From Rheinheimera mesophila (GTDB lineage Bacteria; Pseudomonadota; Gammaproteobacteria; Enterobacterales; Alteromonadaceae): a stretch of DNA of 64,000 nucleotides. The translations under genes and the position numbers were made by a program. The stretch is taken from NCBI RefSeq assembly GCF_000986865.1, contig NZ_LAVS01000010.1, forward strand, positions 40,450-104,449. The letters are read 5' to 3'. Under the pieces are notes generated by a model. That model was not told where the DNA came from. It did no database searches and saw only the letters and a list, made by a program, of their open reading frames with translations. Position 1 is the stretch's first letter. Every line of letters starts with the position of its first letter. Positions 30,806 to 39,607 of this stretch are shown piece after piece.

Positions 30806-31759
30806 ATGAGTATGACTATGAGTATCCAGATCGGTGTCAGCGCTTGTGTGCTCGGGCAAAAAGTGCGTTTTGATGCCGGCCACAAGGCCTCTGAATTCTG
30901 CACCAACACCCTTGGGCCTTTTGTTTCTTATGTTCCTGTCTGCCCAGAGCAGGCGATAGGATTAGGGGTGCCGCGTCCTGCCATTCGCTTGCAGCTAAAT
31001 GCCCAACAGCAGGTGCGACTGGTCAATAGTAAAGATAGCAGCATTGACCATACCGACGCTATGTTGCAATTTACCGAAAAACTATTGCCGAAATTGCAGC
31101 AGTTGTCTGGTTATATTGTATGTGCCAAATCACCCAGCTGTGGTATGGAGCGGGTAAGACTGAATGACCAGAATGGTCATCAGTTAGGCAAGGTAGGTGT
31201 CGGAGTTTTTACCCAACAACTGATGCAAACCTATCCCTGGTTGCCGGTCGAAGAGGATGGCCGTTTACTTGACAGCAACTTAAGAGAGAATTTCGTGACC
31301 CGGATTTTCGCCTGTCATGACTATCAGCAAATGTTGCAATCCGGTTTTACCATCGGCAAATTAGTCGCCTTTCACAGCCGCTATAAATTTTTAGTGATGG
31401 CACATAGCCCAAAGGCGTATCGTGAGTTGGGGCGTTTAGTAGCGCAGGCAAAATTATTTGCGCCAGATGAATTAGCGCAGCGCTATTTGCTGGATTTAAT
31501 GCAGGCGTTAAAACAACAGGCCACCCGTAAACAGCAGGCCAATGTGCTGATGCATTTGCAGGGCTTTTTTAAGAAGATGCTCAGCAGTAGTGCGAAGCAG
31601 GAATTACTCGGTCTGATCCATAAATACCGGCAGGGCCATTTACCTTTGCTGGCTCCTTTGACTTTGCTGCGCCACCATTTAGCTCAGCATCCGCATAGCT
31701 ATTTGGCCGCACAACAATACCTGCAGCCTTTTCCTGACGAACTGGGGTTACGTGCCTGA
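30806..31759 (+). CDS. TudS-like (DUF523) and DUF1722 fusion protein
   Basis: The N-terminal half is DUF523, now known as the TudS thiouracil desulfurase fold that holds an iron-sulfur cluster on three cysteines. Candidates here are Cys14 (VSACVLG), Cys46 (VCPEQAIG) and Cys112 (AKSPSCGM). The C-terminal ~125 residues are DUF1722 (YbgA-like; FHSRYKFLVMAHSP). E. coli ybgA also precedes phr. There are three possible ATG starts (30806, 30812, 30818), none with a strong ribosome site. The stop overlaps the phrB start by one base. A role in repair or detoxification of damaged or thiolated bases is inference. Confidence 0.8.
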   Translation: MSMTMSIQIGVSACVLGQKVRFDAGHKASEFCTNTLGPFVSYVPVCPEQAIGLGVPRPAIRLQLNAQQQVRLVNSKDSSIDHTDAMLQFTEKLLPKLQQLSGYIVCAKSPSCGMERVRLNDQNGHQLGKVGVGVFTQQLMQTYPWLPVEEDGRLLDSNLRENFVTRIFACHDYQQMLQSGFTIGKLVAFHSRYKFLVMAHSPKAYRELGRLVAQAKLFAPDELAQRYLLDLMQALKQQATRKQQANVLMHLQGFFKKMLSSSAKQELLGLIHKYRQGHLPLLAPLTLLRHHLAQHPHSYLAAQQYLQPFPDELGLRA

Positions 31760-33192
31760 TGACTCATACCGCATTTTCTTTAGTCTGGCTGCGTAATGAT
31801 TTACGCATTTACGATCATCAGGCGTTGTTTGAAGCCTGTCAGGCCGGCTTGCCCGTGGTTGCGCTTTTTATTGCCACAGCACAGAGCTGGCAGCAGCACG
31901 ATATGGCTGCCATGAAACAGGATCTGATCCGTCGTCGTGTGCTACAGATGCAGACAGAACTTGCAGCACTGAATATCCCGCTGCTGGCTGTCGAAGGTAG
32001 TGATTACGCTGCAGTACCACAACTGATGCAACAGTTGGTCGATGCCGGAGCCTCGGCTTTGTATGCTCATACCGAGTATGAATTGCGTGAGAGGGTAAGG
32101 GATCAGAAGGTGAGCCGGGTTTTTGCCAACGCCGGCAAGCATTGCTATTGGTTTGACCGCAAAGCTGTTATGCCACCGGGCTCAATCCTGAGCAAAACCG
32201 GCGGAATTTATCAGGTTTTTACGCCCTTTAAAAAAAACTGGCTGGCGCATTTACGGCAGACTGGGGTGACGTGTTTTGCTAAACCCAAGGTCATGCCAAA
32301 GGTCAAACTGCACTTGCCTGAACTCCCCCTGATGGCGCTGGGAGACGGTAGTTCGCTGGCTTATGCAGTGGCTGAGTCAGAGGTCCTCGAACGTATGCGT
32401 CAGTTCTGTCGTGATAAAGTGGCGTATTATCAAACTGAACGCGATTTTCCGGCGTTAGATGGCACCTCTGGTTTGTCGGCCTACATCGCCATTGGCGTTA
32501 TCTCCGCTCAGCAGTGCATCAGTCGACTCCAACTGGAGGCAGCCAACGACTGGGATAGAGAAAAATCAGGCGCTGCGGTTTGGTTGTCTGAGCTGGTGTG
32601 GCGTGATTTTTATCATCATATTCTCGTCGCGTTTCCCGAGTTGATTAAACACAAGGCATTTCAAAAAGATACTGACGCTATTATTTGGCCAAATAACAAT
32701 GCCTTGTTTCACGCCTGGTGTGAGGGCAAAACAGGTTACCCTATCGTGGATGCGGCCATGCGTCAGTTGAACCAAACTGGCTGGATGCATAACAGGCTGC
32801 GTATGATAGTGGCCAGTTTTTTGGTCAAAGATCTGCATATTGACTGGCGCTGGGGCGAGCGATACTTCATGTCAAAGCTGATTGACGGCGACTTTGCTGC
32901 CAATAATGGTGGCTGGCAATGGGCGGCTTCTACCGGCACGGATGCTGCACCTTATTTTCGGATTTTTAATCCTGTGACTCAAAGTGAACGTTTTGACCCG
33001 GACGGCGTATTTATAAAACGTATGCTGCCGGAGCTTGCTGACTTGCCCAAAAAACAAATCCACTGGCCACATCCTTTGCCATTGTGGAGCCAGTACGTCA
33101 AACCAGTGGTCGATCACAGCAAAGCCCGGTTAAAAACCTTAGAGTTATTCCACACAGTTAAAAAACCGCAGGATGAAGGCGATCATGAGTGA
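31759..33192 (+). CDS. phrB: Deoxyribodipyrimidine photolyase
   Basis: Light-driven repair of cyclobutane pyrimidine dimers with FAD and an antenna cofactor. The 477 residues show the N-terminal antenna domain (LVWLRNDLRIYDHQAL) and the FAD-binding C-terminal signature (TGYPIVDAAMRQL ... GWMHNRLRM, then WGERYFMSKLIDGDFAANNG and WQWAASTGTDAAPYFRIFNP), typical of class I photolyases. Coupled to the DUF523/DUF1722 gene upstream and overlapping the NTF2-like gene downstream. Confidence 0.96.
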   Translation: MTHTAFSLVWLRNDLRIYDHQALFEACQAGLPVVALFIATAQSWQQHDMAAMKQDLIRRRVLQMQTELAALNIPLLAVEGSDYAAVPQLMQQLVDAGASALYAHTEYELRERVRDQKVSRVFANAGKHCYWFDRKAVMPPGSILSKTGGIYQVFTPFKKNWLAHLRQTGVTCFAKPKVMPKVKLHLPELPLMALGDGSSLAYAVAESEVLERMRQFCRDKVAYYQTERDFPALDGTSGLSAYIAIGVISAQQCISRLQLEAANDWDREKSGAAVWLSELVWRDFYHHILVAFPELIKHKAFQKDTDAIIWPNNNALFHAWCEGKTGYPIVDAAMRQLNQTGWMHNRLRMIVASFLVKDLHIDWRWGERYFMSKLIDGDFAANNGGWQWAASTGTDAAPYFRIFNPVTQSERFDPDGVFIKRMLPELADLPKKQIHWPHPLPLWSQYVKPVVDHSKARLKTLELFHTVKKPQDEGDHE

Positions 33193-33649
33193 GATAAACG
33201 CGACAGAACGGCTGGAACGTTTTTTAAATTTTTACAATAACTTAAGTCAAAGTAATTTAGACTCTCTGGTCGAACTCTATGCCAATAATGTGGAGTTTAT
33301 CGATCCGGTGCACCATATGCTGGGACTTGAACAACTGCAGCAGTATTTCTCTCATGCCTATGCCCGTTTGAGCAGTTGTCATTTTGTAGCAACTTCAAAA
33401 ATTGCTAATCAGGACCAAGGCTGTTTAAGCTGGGTGATGACCTTTACCCATGAAGCGATAGGCAATGGCAAGCCAATTTCTGTGCATGGCTGCTCTGTAG
33501 TGCACTGGAACAGCGAAGGCAAAATCGCCTATCACCGAGATTATTATGATTTAAACGAAATGGTGCTGGAGCATATTCCACTGCTGGGCTTTATAACTAA
33601 AAAAGTTAAACAAAAAATGGCAAACAACAGCACTACCCAAACAACCTGA
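33185..33649 (+). CDS. NTF2/SnoaL-like small protein
   Basis: 154 residues with an NTF2-like cone fold pattern (LVELYANNVEFIDPVHHMLG, GNGKPISVHGCSVVHW). The family is often associated with FAD oxidase-DUF1365-Cfa operons, so it is probably an accessory to lipid modification. I start at 33185, since GAAGG lies just upstream; an ATG 12 bases earlier touches its Shine-Dalgarno. It overlaps phrB by 8 bp. The last five codons and stop lie inside an ERIC-like element. Confidence 0.8.
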   Translation: MSEINATERLERFLNFYNNLSQSNLDSLVELYANNVEFIDPVHHMLGLEQLQQYFSHAYARLSSCHFVATSKIANQDQGCLSWVMTFTHEAIGNGKPISVHGCSVVHWNSEGKIAYHRDYYDLNEMVLEHIPLLGFITKKVKQKMANNSTTQTT

Positions 33650-33757
33650 TGTTGTAGGGAGGCGGCAAGCAATCGAGGTCCCGGGAGCATAGAACTGCTA
33701 TGTGACCGGGGCGAGTAAGCGCAGTCAACGAAGCTGCGGCTTTAAGTAGGAAGGGTA
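33634..33757 (+). repeat. ERIC-like element inside an operon
   Basis: A 124-bp copy of the repeat family, bounded by TACCC and GGGTA. The central hairpin is CCGGG-agCATAG-aactg-CTATGtga-CCGGGG. It begins within the NTF2-like gene, supplying its last codons and TGA stop, and ends two bases before the ATG of the FAD oxidase gene, whose ribosome site (AGGAAGGG) is at the element's edge. Confidence 0.8.
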
Positions 33758-33759
33758 GA

Positions 33760-35013
33760 ATGAAAATTGCAGTAATAGGCGGCGGTATCTCCGGCATGAT
33801 TAGCTGGTATTTGTTACAGCGCCAGCATGAAGTTACTTTATTTGAGGCCGGCTCTTATCTGGGGGGGCATACAGCCACTGTAGATGTCCATGTTGAGGGC
33901 AAAGAGTACGCTATAGATACAGGTTTTATCGTATTTAATAACTGGACTTATCCACTCTTTAATAAGTTTTTAGCTGAGCTTAAGGTAGGGTCTCAGCCAA
34001 CTCAAATGAGTTTCTCCGTAAAAAAAGCCGATACAGGTCTGGAATACAATGGCCACACTTTTTCGACTTTGTTTGCCCAGCGTCGTAATCTGTTTCGGCC
34101 TTCGTTCTGGCGTATGCTGTTGGACATTGTCAAATTTAATAAGCTGGGCAAGGCATTGCTTGAGCAAAATCACCCGGACCTGGACTTATTAATTGACGAA
34201 TTTCTGGCTAAACACAACTTAGGCAAAGCACTGCGCAATGATTATTTACTGCCAATGGGAGCTGCTATCTGGTCTTCCGGTTTGGCTGATATGCCATCTT
34301 TTCCGCTGCGCTTTTTCCTGCAGTTTTTCAAAAATCATGGCTTACTGAATGTAACCGACCGTCCGCAGTGGTCAGTCATTAAGGGCGGTTCACGCGAGTA
34401 TGTGCGGGCTTTATTAAAGGCGGTTAACCCAGACCAACTGAAACTTAACAGTCCGGTGCAAGCCGTCAGCCGCGATACGCATGGGGTAACACTGGAATTT
34501 GCGGATGGGCGTACTGAGCATTTTGATCAGGTCGTATTTGCCTGTCACAGCGACCAGGCCTTGGCGCTATTGAAAGATGCCAGCGATGCTGAGCGGCAGA
34601 TCCTAGGTGGGATTGCTTATCAGAAAAACGAGGTGATTTTACATACGGACGAGCGCATTTTACCGCAGCGCAAAGCCGCCTGGGCCTCCTGGAATTATCA
34701 TTTGACTGACGCAGCATCCAGCCATGCGACCTTGAGTTACAACATGAATATTCTGCAGGGCATTCAGGCGCCTGTCACTTTTGTGGTCACACTGAACCAC
34801 AGCCATGCCATAGATCAGAGCAAAATTTTAAAACGTTTTGTTTATGATCATCCGGTGTTCAACCACTGCACCATTGCATCGCAGCAACGCCGTAGTGAAA
34901 TTAATGGCGTGAACAACAGTTGGTTTTGTGGCGCGTACTGGTATAACGGCTTTCATGAAGACGGTGTACGAAGTGCGGTCGATATAGCCCGAGCCATGGG
35001 AGTGGAGTTTTGA
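33760..35013 (+). CDS. FAD-dependent amine-oxidase-like oxidoreductase
   Basis: 417 residues with an N-terminal dinucleotide fold (IAVIGGGISGMISWYLL ... VTLFEAGSYLGGHTATV) and GFIVFNNWTYPLF. The family sits next to cyclopropane synthase-like methyltransferases across proteobacteria. In Rhodobacter, relatives in the sigma-E regulon act on unsaturated or methylated acyl chains, including furan fatty acid synthesis. The substrate here is inferred from that. The stop overlaps the DUF1365 start. Confidence 0.85.
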   Translation: MKIAVIGGGISGMISWYLLQRQHEVTLFEAGSYLGGHTATVDVHVEGKEYAIDTGFIVFNNWTYPLFNKFLAELKVGSQPTQMSFSVKKADTGLEYNGHTFSTLFAQRRNLFRPSFWRMLLDIVKFNKLGKALLEQNHPDLDLLIDEFLAKHNLGKALRNDYLLPMGAAIWSSGLADMPSFPLRFFLQFFKNHGLLNVTDRPQWSVIKGGSREYVRALLKAVNPDQLKLNSPVQAVSRDTHGVTLEFADGRTEHFDQVVFACHSDQALALLKDASDAERQILGGIAYQKNEVILHTDERILPQRKAAWASWNYHLTDAASSHATLSYNMNILQGIQAPVTFVVTLNHSHAIDQSKILKRFVYDHPVFNHCTIASQQRRSEINGVNNSWFCGAYWYNGFHEDGVRSAVDIARAMGVEF

Positions 35014-35765
35014 TCCCCACAGGTCATGCACTACTTACAGGTGAAGTCGGTCACAAGCGATATCTGCCTAAATTACACGGCTTTGACTATCAGGTGCATT
35101 ACTTTTGGCTTGACCTGGATCAGCTCGACACTATCCCGGCCAAAGACTGGCTCTGGTCAACAGCCCGTTTTGCTGCGTGTAGCTATCGCCGCTCTGATTA
35201 TTTGCCCGGCGCAGACAGTTTGGCCGAAGCAGTCAGGCTAAAAGTAGCCAGTTTAGGCGGCGCAGCGCCTATTGAGCGGGTTTGTATGCTAAGTCCGTTG
35301 GCAAACTGGGGCTATTACTTTAGTCCCTTGACCTTGTATTACTGTTTTGACGGCACACATCAGCTTATAGCACTACTGGCGGAAGTCAGTAACACTCCCT
35401 GGAATGAGCGTCATTATTACCTGGTGCCGGTCCAGAGCCAGGAAAAATCTCAGTATCAGCATGATAAAGCGTTTCATGTATCACCTTTTAACCCGATGGA
35501 TATGCAATATCACTGGACAGTGGTTGCTAATTCAGAAAAACTGGAATTAGCCATCACTAATTTTAAAGATGGTGACAAGGTATTCAGTGCCTGGTTTTCG
35601 CTGCAGCCTCAAGCGCTGGAGAAAGCTGTGCTGCGGGCTTCACTGATCCGTCGTCCATGGCAAAACGTACAAGTGATGACACGAATTTATTGGCATGCAC
35701 TCAAGTTGCTGCTCAAAGCAGTGCCTGTGTATGGCCACCCCAAGTCAAAGGAAACACCAAGATGA
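35010..35765 (+). CDS. DUF1365 family protein
   Basis: 251 residues, starting at a TTG behind GGAG and overlapping the oxidase gene by four bases. Family hallmarks are LTGEVGHKRYLPKLHGFDYQ, PLANWGYYFSPLTLYYCF and KAFHVSPFNPMDMQYHW. Function unknown, but members almost always lie between an FAD oxidase and a Cfa-like methyltransferase, so a shared acyl-chain pathway is likely. The end overlaps cfa by ATGA. Confidence 0.85.
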   Translation: MIPTGHALLTGEVGHKRYLPKLHGFDYQVHYFWLDLDQLDTIPAKDWLWSTARFAACSYRRSDYLPGADSLAEAVRLKVASLGGAAPIERVCMLSPLANWGYYFSPLTLYYCFDGTHQLIALLAEVSNTPWNERHYYLVPVQSQEKSQYQHDKAFHVSPFNPMDMQYHWTVVANSEKLELAITNFKDGDKVFSAWFSLQPQALEKAVLRASLIRRPWQNVQVMTRIYWHALKLLLKAVPVYGHPKSKETPR

Positions 35766-37006
35766 CGGTTTCGATTACCGAACAATGCCCCTTCCAGAAC
35801 TTAAGCTGGTTTGATAAAACCTGTCGTAAACTGGTGCTGAATCATTTAAGCCAGTTAAGTTATGGTGCAATTTTATTGGTCGAAGGGCAGGATAAAACTC
35901 TGTTAGGCGACGACAAGGGGGAATTGCAATGTACCCTGACGATTCTGGATCCGGATTTTTACCAGAAATTGATCTTCGCAGGCTCAGTGGGAGCGGGCGA
36001 GTCTTATATCCTCGGCCAGTGGCGCTGTGACAACTTAACCTTATTGGTGCAATTGTTTGCCCGTAATTCCGCGCTTTTAGACAAGCTGGAGTCGGCATGG
36101 GCCCGTATCAGCAAACCTGCACTTAAACTATTGGATTGGCGTAATCGCAATACCAAAGAGCAATCACGGAAAAATATCTCCGCGCATTACGATTTAGGTA
36201 ATGCGATGTATCAGCTATTTTTAGATCCAAGCATGATGTACTCCAGTGCTGTGTATGAAACCCAGGAAAGCACACTGGAACAGGCGCAGCTTAACAAGCT
36301 GAAGTCTATATGCGACAAACTGCAGTTAAAACCTACCGACCATCTGATAGAAATCGGCACCGGCTGGGGCAGTATGGCGATTTATGCGGCGCGCAATTAT
36401 GGTTGTAAAGTCACGACGACCACTATCTCCCGCGAGCAGCACGATTATGCCGCCGAAAAAATCCGCGAAGCTGGTCTTGAATCGCAGATCACGCTGTTGT
36501 TTCAGGATTATCGTGACTTAACTGGTCAATACGACAAGCTGGTCTCCATCGAGATGATCGAAGCCGTAGGAGATGAATTCCTCGATCAATACTTTGCCAA
36601 ATGCTCCAGCCTGCTTAAAGACGATGGTTTGATGGTGCTGCAGGCTATTACCATCGCCGATCAGCGTTATCGTCACTATGTTAAAGAAGTCGACTTTATC
36701 AAACGCTATATTTTCCCTGGTGGTTGTTTACCCTCTATTCAGCGGATGAGCAATGCGGTGGCCAATTACACAGATCTCGTGTTACGCCAGGTGCAGGATA
36801 TAGGCCTGGATTATGCCCGTACTCTGCAAGACTGGTGTCATAATTTTATGGCCGCCCGCGACAAGTTGCATCAGCTAGGATATGACGACCAGTTTATCCG
36901 GCTCTGGCATTTTTATCTGTGTTACTGCGAAGGCGGCTTTTTGGAGAGAGCAACCAGTGCTGTGCATTTAGTGTTTAGCAAACCGATGAACAGGGACAAA
37001 ATCTAA
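35762..37006 (+). CDS. cfa: Cyclopropane-fatty-acyl-phospholipid synthase-like methyltransferase
   Basis: SAM-dependent enzyme that methylenates or methylates acyl chains of membrane phospholipids. Starting at 35762 (AAGGAAA upstream, ATGA coupling to DUF1365) it has 414 residues. Motifs are ISAHYDLGNAMYQLFLDPSM, SAM-binding LIEIGTGWGSMAIYAA and SIEMIEAVGDEF. The context (FAD oxidase, DUF1365, photolyase) suggests stress-induced lipid modification, and the true product could be a methylated or furan fatty acid rather than a cyclopropane. Confidence 0.88.
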   Translation: MTVSITEQCPFQNLSWFDKTCRKLVLNHLSQLSYGAILLVEGQDKTLLGDDKGELQCTLTILDPDFYQKLIFAGSVGAGESYILGQWRCDNLTLLVQLFARNSALLDKLESAWARISKPALKLLDWRNRNTKEQSRKNISAHYDLGNAMYQLFLDPSMMYSSAVYETQESTLEQAQLNKLKSICDKLQLKPTDHLIEIGTGWGSMAIYAARNYGCKVTTTTISREQHDYAAEKIREAGLESQITLLFQDYRDLTGQYDKLVSIEMIEAVGDEFLDQYFAKCSSLLKDDGLMVLQAITIADQRYRHYVKEVDFIKRYIFPGGCLPSIQRMSNAVANYTDLVLRQVQDIGLDYARTLQDWCHNFMAARDKLHQLGYDDQFIRLWHFYLCYCEGGFLERATSAVHLVFSKPMNRDKI

Positions 37007-37071
37007 CTTTTCGTTGCTTAATAAAGCACGGTCGTTTATAACTTTCTACGGATTAATGTAGTAGAGTCTGT

Positions 37072-39471
37072 ATGACGACCGTGACCATCTCACAGCCCCA
37101 AACTGATATCAGTGTGCTTCAGGCCCAGCTCCAGCTGTTACAGCAAGAAAACGCCAGATTAAGCTTAATTAATCAGTTTGCCATTGATCTGCATGAATTA
37201 ACTGGCTCGGATGACATTCTTCAGTATGCGGCTAAACATGTTGTGGCAGGCTTAGGTTTTGTCGACTGTGCCATCTTTATTCTGGCCGACGACGGCGAGA
37301 CTCTACAGCGTAAGGCTGCGTCGGGGACCCGGGATTTACCTTCGCACTTAGGTATCGCTGAGCTTAAACTTGGCCATGGTCTGGTCGGTTTTGCCGCCAG
37401 TATTAAACAGTCTGTGCTGGTGTCTGATACCCGGACTGATCCGCATTACCTTGCCGATTTAGTACCGAGTCTGTCAGAGCTGGTGGTGCCTATTCTGGAT
37501 GGCGACGAGCTGCTTGGCGTTATCGACTGTGAACATTCGCACGCCAATTATTTCAGTGCGGAGCATCAGCACATTCTTGAAATTGTCGCATCTATTTTGG
37601 CCAGTAAGCTGCGTAAGTCGCAGATGCTGGCGAGACTAGAGTCTTCGGTCAGTAAACTTGAGTATGCGGAACGGTTACAAAAAGCCTTGTATGAAATCGC
37701 CTCGTTCTCCTACTTTGCTAACGACTTCTCCAGCTTTTACAAAAGACTGCATCAAATAGTCAATTCGCTGATTTATGCACCCAATTTCTTTATTGCGCTG
37801 TTTGATGATGAAACTCAGACTCTGCAGTTTCCATACTTTGCTGACACGGAAGATGAAATAGACCCCAATCAGGTGTATGGCTCAGATGTGTTGGCGCATA
37901 GTCTGACTGGTCATGTGTTTCGCTCGAAACAGCCTTTGCTGATTAGCCGTCAGCAAATGGCGGATTTTGACCGGGAACATCAGGTCCGCTCCTACGGCTC
38001 AGAACCTGAATCCTGGCTGGGAGTTCCTTTCCAGTCCAGTGACACTGTGCGTGGTGTGGTGGTGGTACAAAGCTACATCGCTCATATCCAATACAGTCAG
38101 CGTGATCTGGAGTTGATGATTTTTGTCTCCCAGCATATCTCCAACGCACTGGAACGGGTATTTTCAGAGAAACGTTTGCAGCATCAGGCGCTGCATGATG
38201 CATTAACCGCTTTGCCTAATCGTAGTTTATTGATGGACAGAATAGGCCAGGCATTTAAGCGGATGCAGCGTTTTCCTGCCAATCATTTAGCCGTGATGTA
38301 TCTGGATCTCGATCGTTTTAAAACGGTCAACGACACCCTGGGGCATCAGGTCGGAGATGCCTTTTTGGTTCAGGTGGGGAGAGTGCTCAAACTCTGCATG
38401 CGACAGACTGATACCCTGGCTCGTTTAGGCGGGGATGAGTTTGCTGTGGTGCTGGAGGATGTCGCCAGTCTGGCCGATGTGACCGATGTTGCTCAGCGTA
38501 TTATTCAGGCGCTACAGCAGCCGTTGTTGGTCGGAGAGCATATGCTGTTGACCTCCTGCAGTATCGGTATTGCGCTGGCGGGGGCTGTGGATCAACTCCA
38601 GTCGGCGGATGAGCTGATCCGTCGTGCTGATATTGCCATGTACCAGGCTAAACAGGATGGGCGTGGTGTCTATCGGATTTACTCTGCTGATATGAAAGTA
38701 CAAGAGAGTCAGGAATTCAGATTAGATCTGGAGATCAAAGCGGCCTTGGCAAAACAGCATTTTATGCTGAATTATCAGCCAATTATCAGTCTGGACACGG
38801 ACGATACCATAGGCTTTGAAGCCCTGATCCGCTGGACTCATCCAGGCCGCGGTGTGATCACCCCGGATGAGTTTATTCCCTATGCAGAAAAAAATGGCCT
38901 GATAGGTTTAATTGACCATTACGTGCTCAGACAAAGTATTGAACAGATCCGGCTTTGGCGGCAGGAGCACGCCACTGCGTTTTATATCAGTGTTAATGTG
39001 TCTGGACTGGCTTTCTCGGAGCCTGATTTTACCTGCGCCGTGATCGAAAAGCTGGCCGAAGCCAAAGTACCGGCCAGTTATCTGGCGATCGAAATTACCG
39101 AGCGGGCGCTGATAGAAAATATTGAACAGGCACGGCTGTGCTTAAAACAGTTGCGCCAGCATGGGGTGAGAGTGCTGTTGGATGATTTTGGCACAGGGTA
39201 TTCCAGTTTAAGTTATCTGAACGAATTTAAGCTGGACGTGCTGAAAATAGATCGCTCTTTTATCGCCAATATGAAACCCCATATCAAAGACAATCCGGTG
39301 GTTAATACCGTGATTGCGCTGGCGAAAACACTGAATTTGAAAGTGGTGGCAGAAGGGGTAGAAACTAGTTTGCAACGCCAGTTGCTAAAAGAGTTAGGTT
39401 GTGACGCCGGACAAGGTTATTGGTTTGCTAAGGCTTTGCCCCCTGCGGATGCTATCAAATGGCTGCGTTAA
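37072..39471 (+). CDS. GAF-GAF-GGDEF-EAL c-di-GMP enzyme
   Basis: 799 residues. Two GAF sensor domains (about 40-180 and 215-365), then GGDEF (about 375-545) with an intact ARLGGDEFAVVL and an RQTD inhibitory site five residues before it. EAL (about 560-799) keeps EALIRW, NVSG, EITERAL, DDFGTGYSS, KIDRSF, AEGVET and QGYWF. Both synthesis and breakdown of c-di-GMP are therefore possible. No membrane segment, so cytoplasmic. It is 65 bp after cfa and could share its transcript. The GAF ligand is unknown. Confidence 0.9.
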   Translation: MTTVTISQPQTDISVLQAQLQLLQQENARLSLINQFAIDLHELTGSDDILQYAAKHVVAGLGFVDCAIFILADDGETLQRKAASGTRDLPSHLGIAELKLGHGLVGFAASIKQSVLVSDTRTDPHYLADLVPSLSELVVPILDGDELLGVIDCEHSHANYFSAEHQHILEIVASILASKLRKSQMLARLESSVSKLEYAERLQKALYEIASFSYFANDFSSFYKRLHQIVNSLIYAPNFFIALFDDETQTLQFPYFADTEDEIDPNQVYGSDVLAHSLTGHVFRSKQPLLISRQQMADFDREHQVRSYGSEPESWLGVPFQSSDTVRGVVVVQSYIAHIQYSQRDLELMIFVSQHISNALERVFSEKRLQHQALHDALTALPNRSLLMDRIGQAFKRMQRFPANHLAVMYLDLDRFKTVNDTLGHQVGDAFLVQVGRVLKLCMRQTDTLARLGGDEFAVVLEDVASLADVTDVAQRIIQALQQPLLVGEHMLLTSCSIGIALAGAVDQLQSADELIRRADIAMYQAKQDGRGVYRIYSADMKVQESQEFRLDLEIKAALAKQHFMLNYQPIISLDTDDTIGFEALIRWTHPGRGVITPDEFIPYAEKNGLIGLIDHYVLRQSIEQIRLWRQEHATAFYISVNVSGLAFSEPDFTCAVIEKLAEAKVPASYLAIEITERALIENIEQARLCLKQLRQHGVRVLLDDFGTGYSSLSYLNEFKLDVLKIDRSFIANMKPHIKDNPVVNTVIALAKTLNLKVVAEGVETSLQRQLLKELGCDAGQGYWFAKALPPADAIKWLR

Positions 39472-39489
39472 ATAACATGCCTATCTAAA

Positions 39490-39510
39490 GGGCAGGTCTT
39501 GTACCTGCCC
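39490..39510. terminator. Hairpin between convergent genes
   Basis: GGGCAGGT/ACCTGCCC stem with a five-base loop, 18 bases after the c-di-GMP enzyme gene, no T-run. A perfect 14-bp palindrome, GACAGCGCGCTGTC, follows at 39518-39531. Confidence 0.5.
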
Positions 39511-39607
39511 GTCTAATGACAGCGCGCTGTCCATGAACGGGCCGGTGCAAGCCGCGGCCCCGACGAGGTACCCGTATCCGTTAAGATCCGATTTTAACCT
39601 GTCTGCA

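Noticed and set aside
30680..30883. Minus-strand 67-codon ORF before the TudS-like gene
   Set aside because: It covers the candidate promoter and the 5' end of a clear gene, and its composition is not protein-like.
35012..35017. A second TGATCC at the DUF1365 start, possibly another sigma-E promoter
   Set aside because: It lies over a start codon, and no TAA-type -10 box follows at 16-18 bases.
39518..39531. Perfect 14-bp palindrome as a recombination or operator site
   Set aside because: A single copy between convergent genes with no partner gene; it is probably part of the 3' structure.
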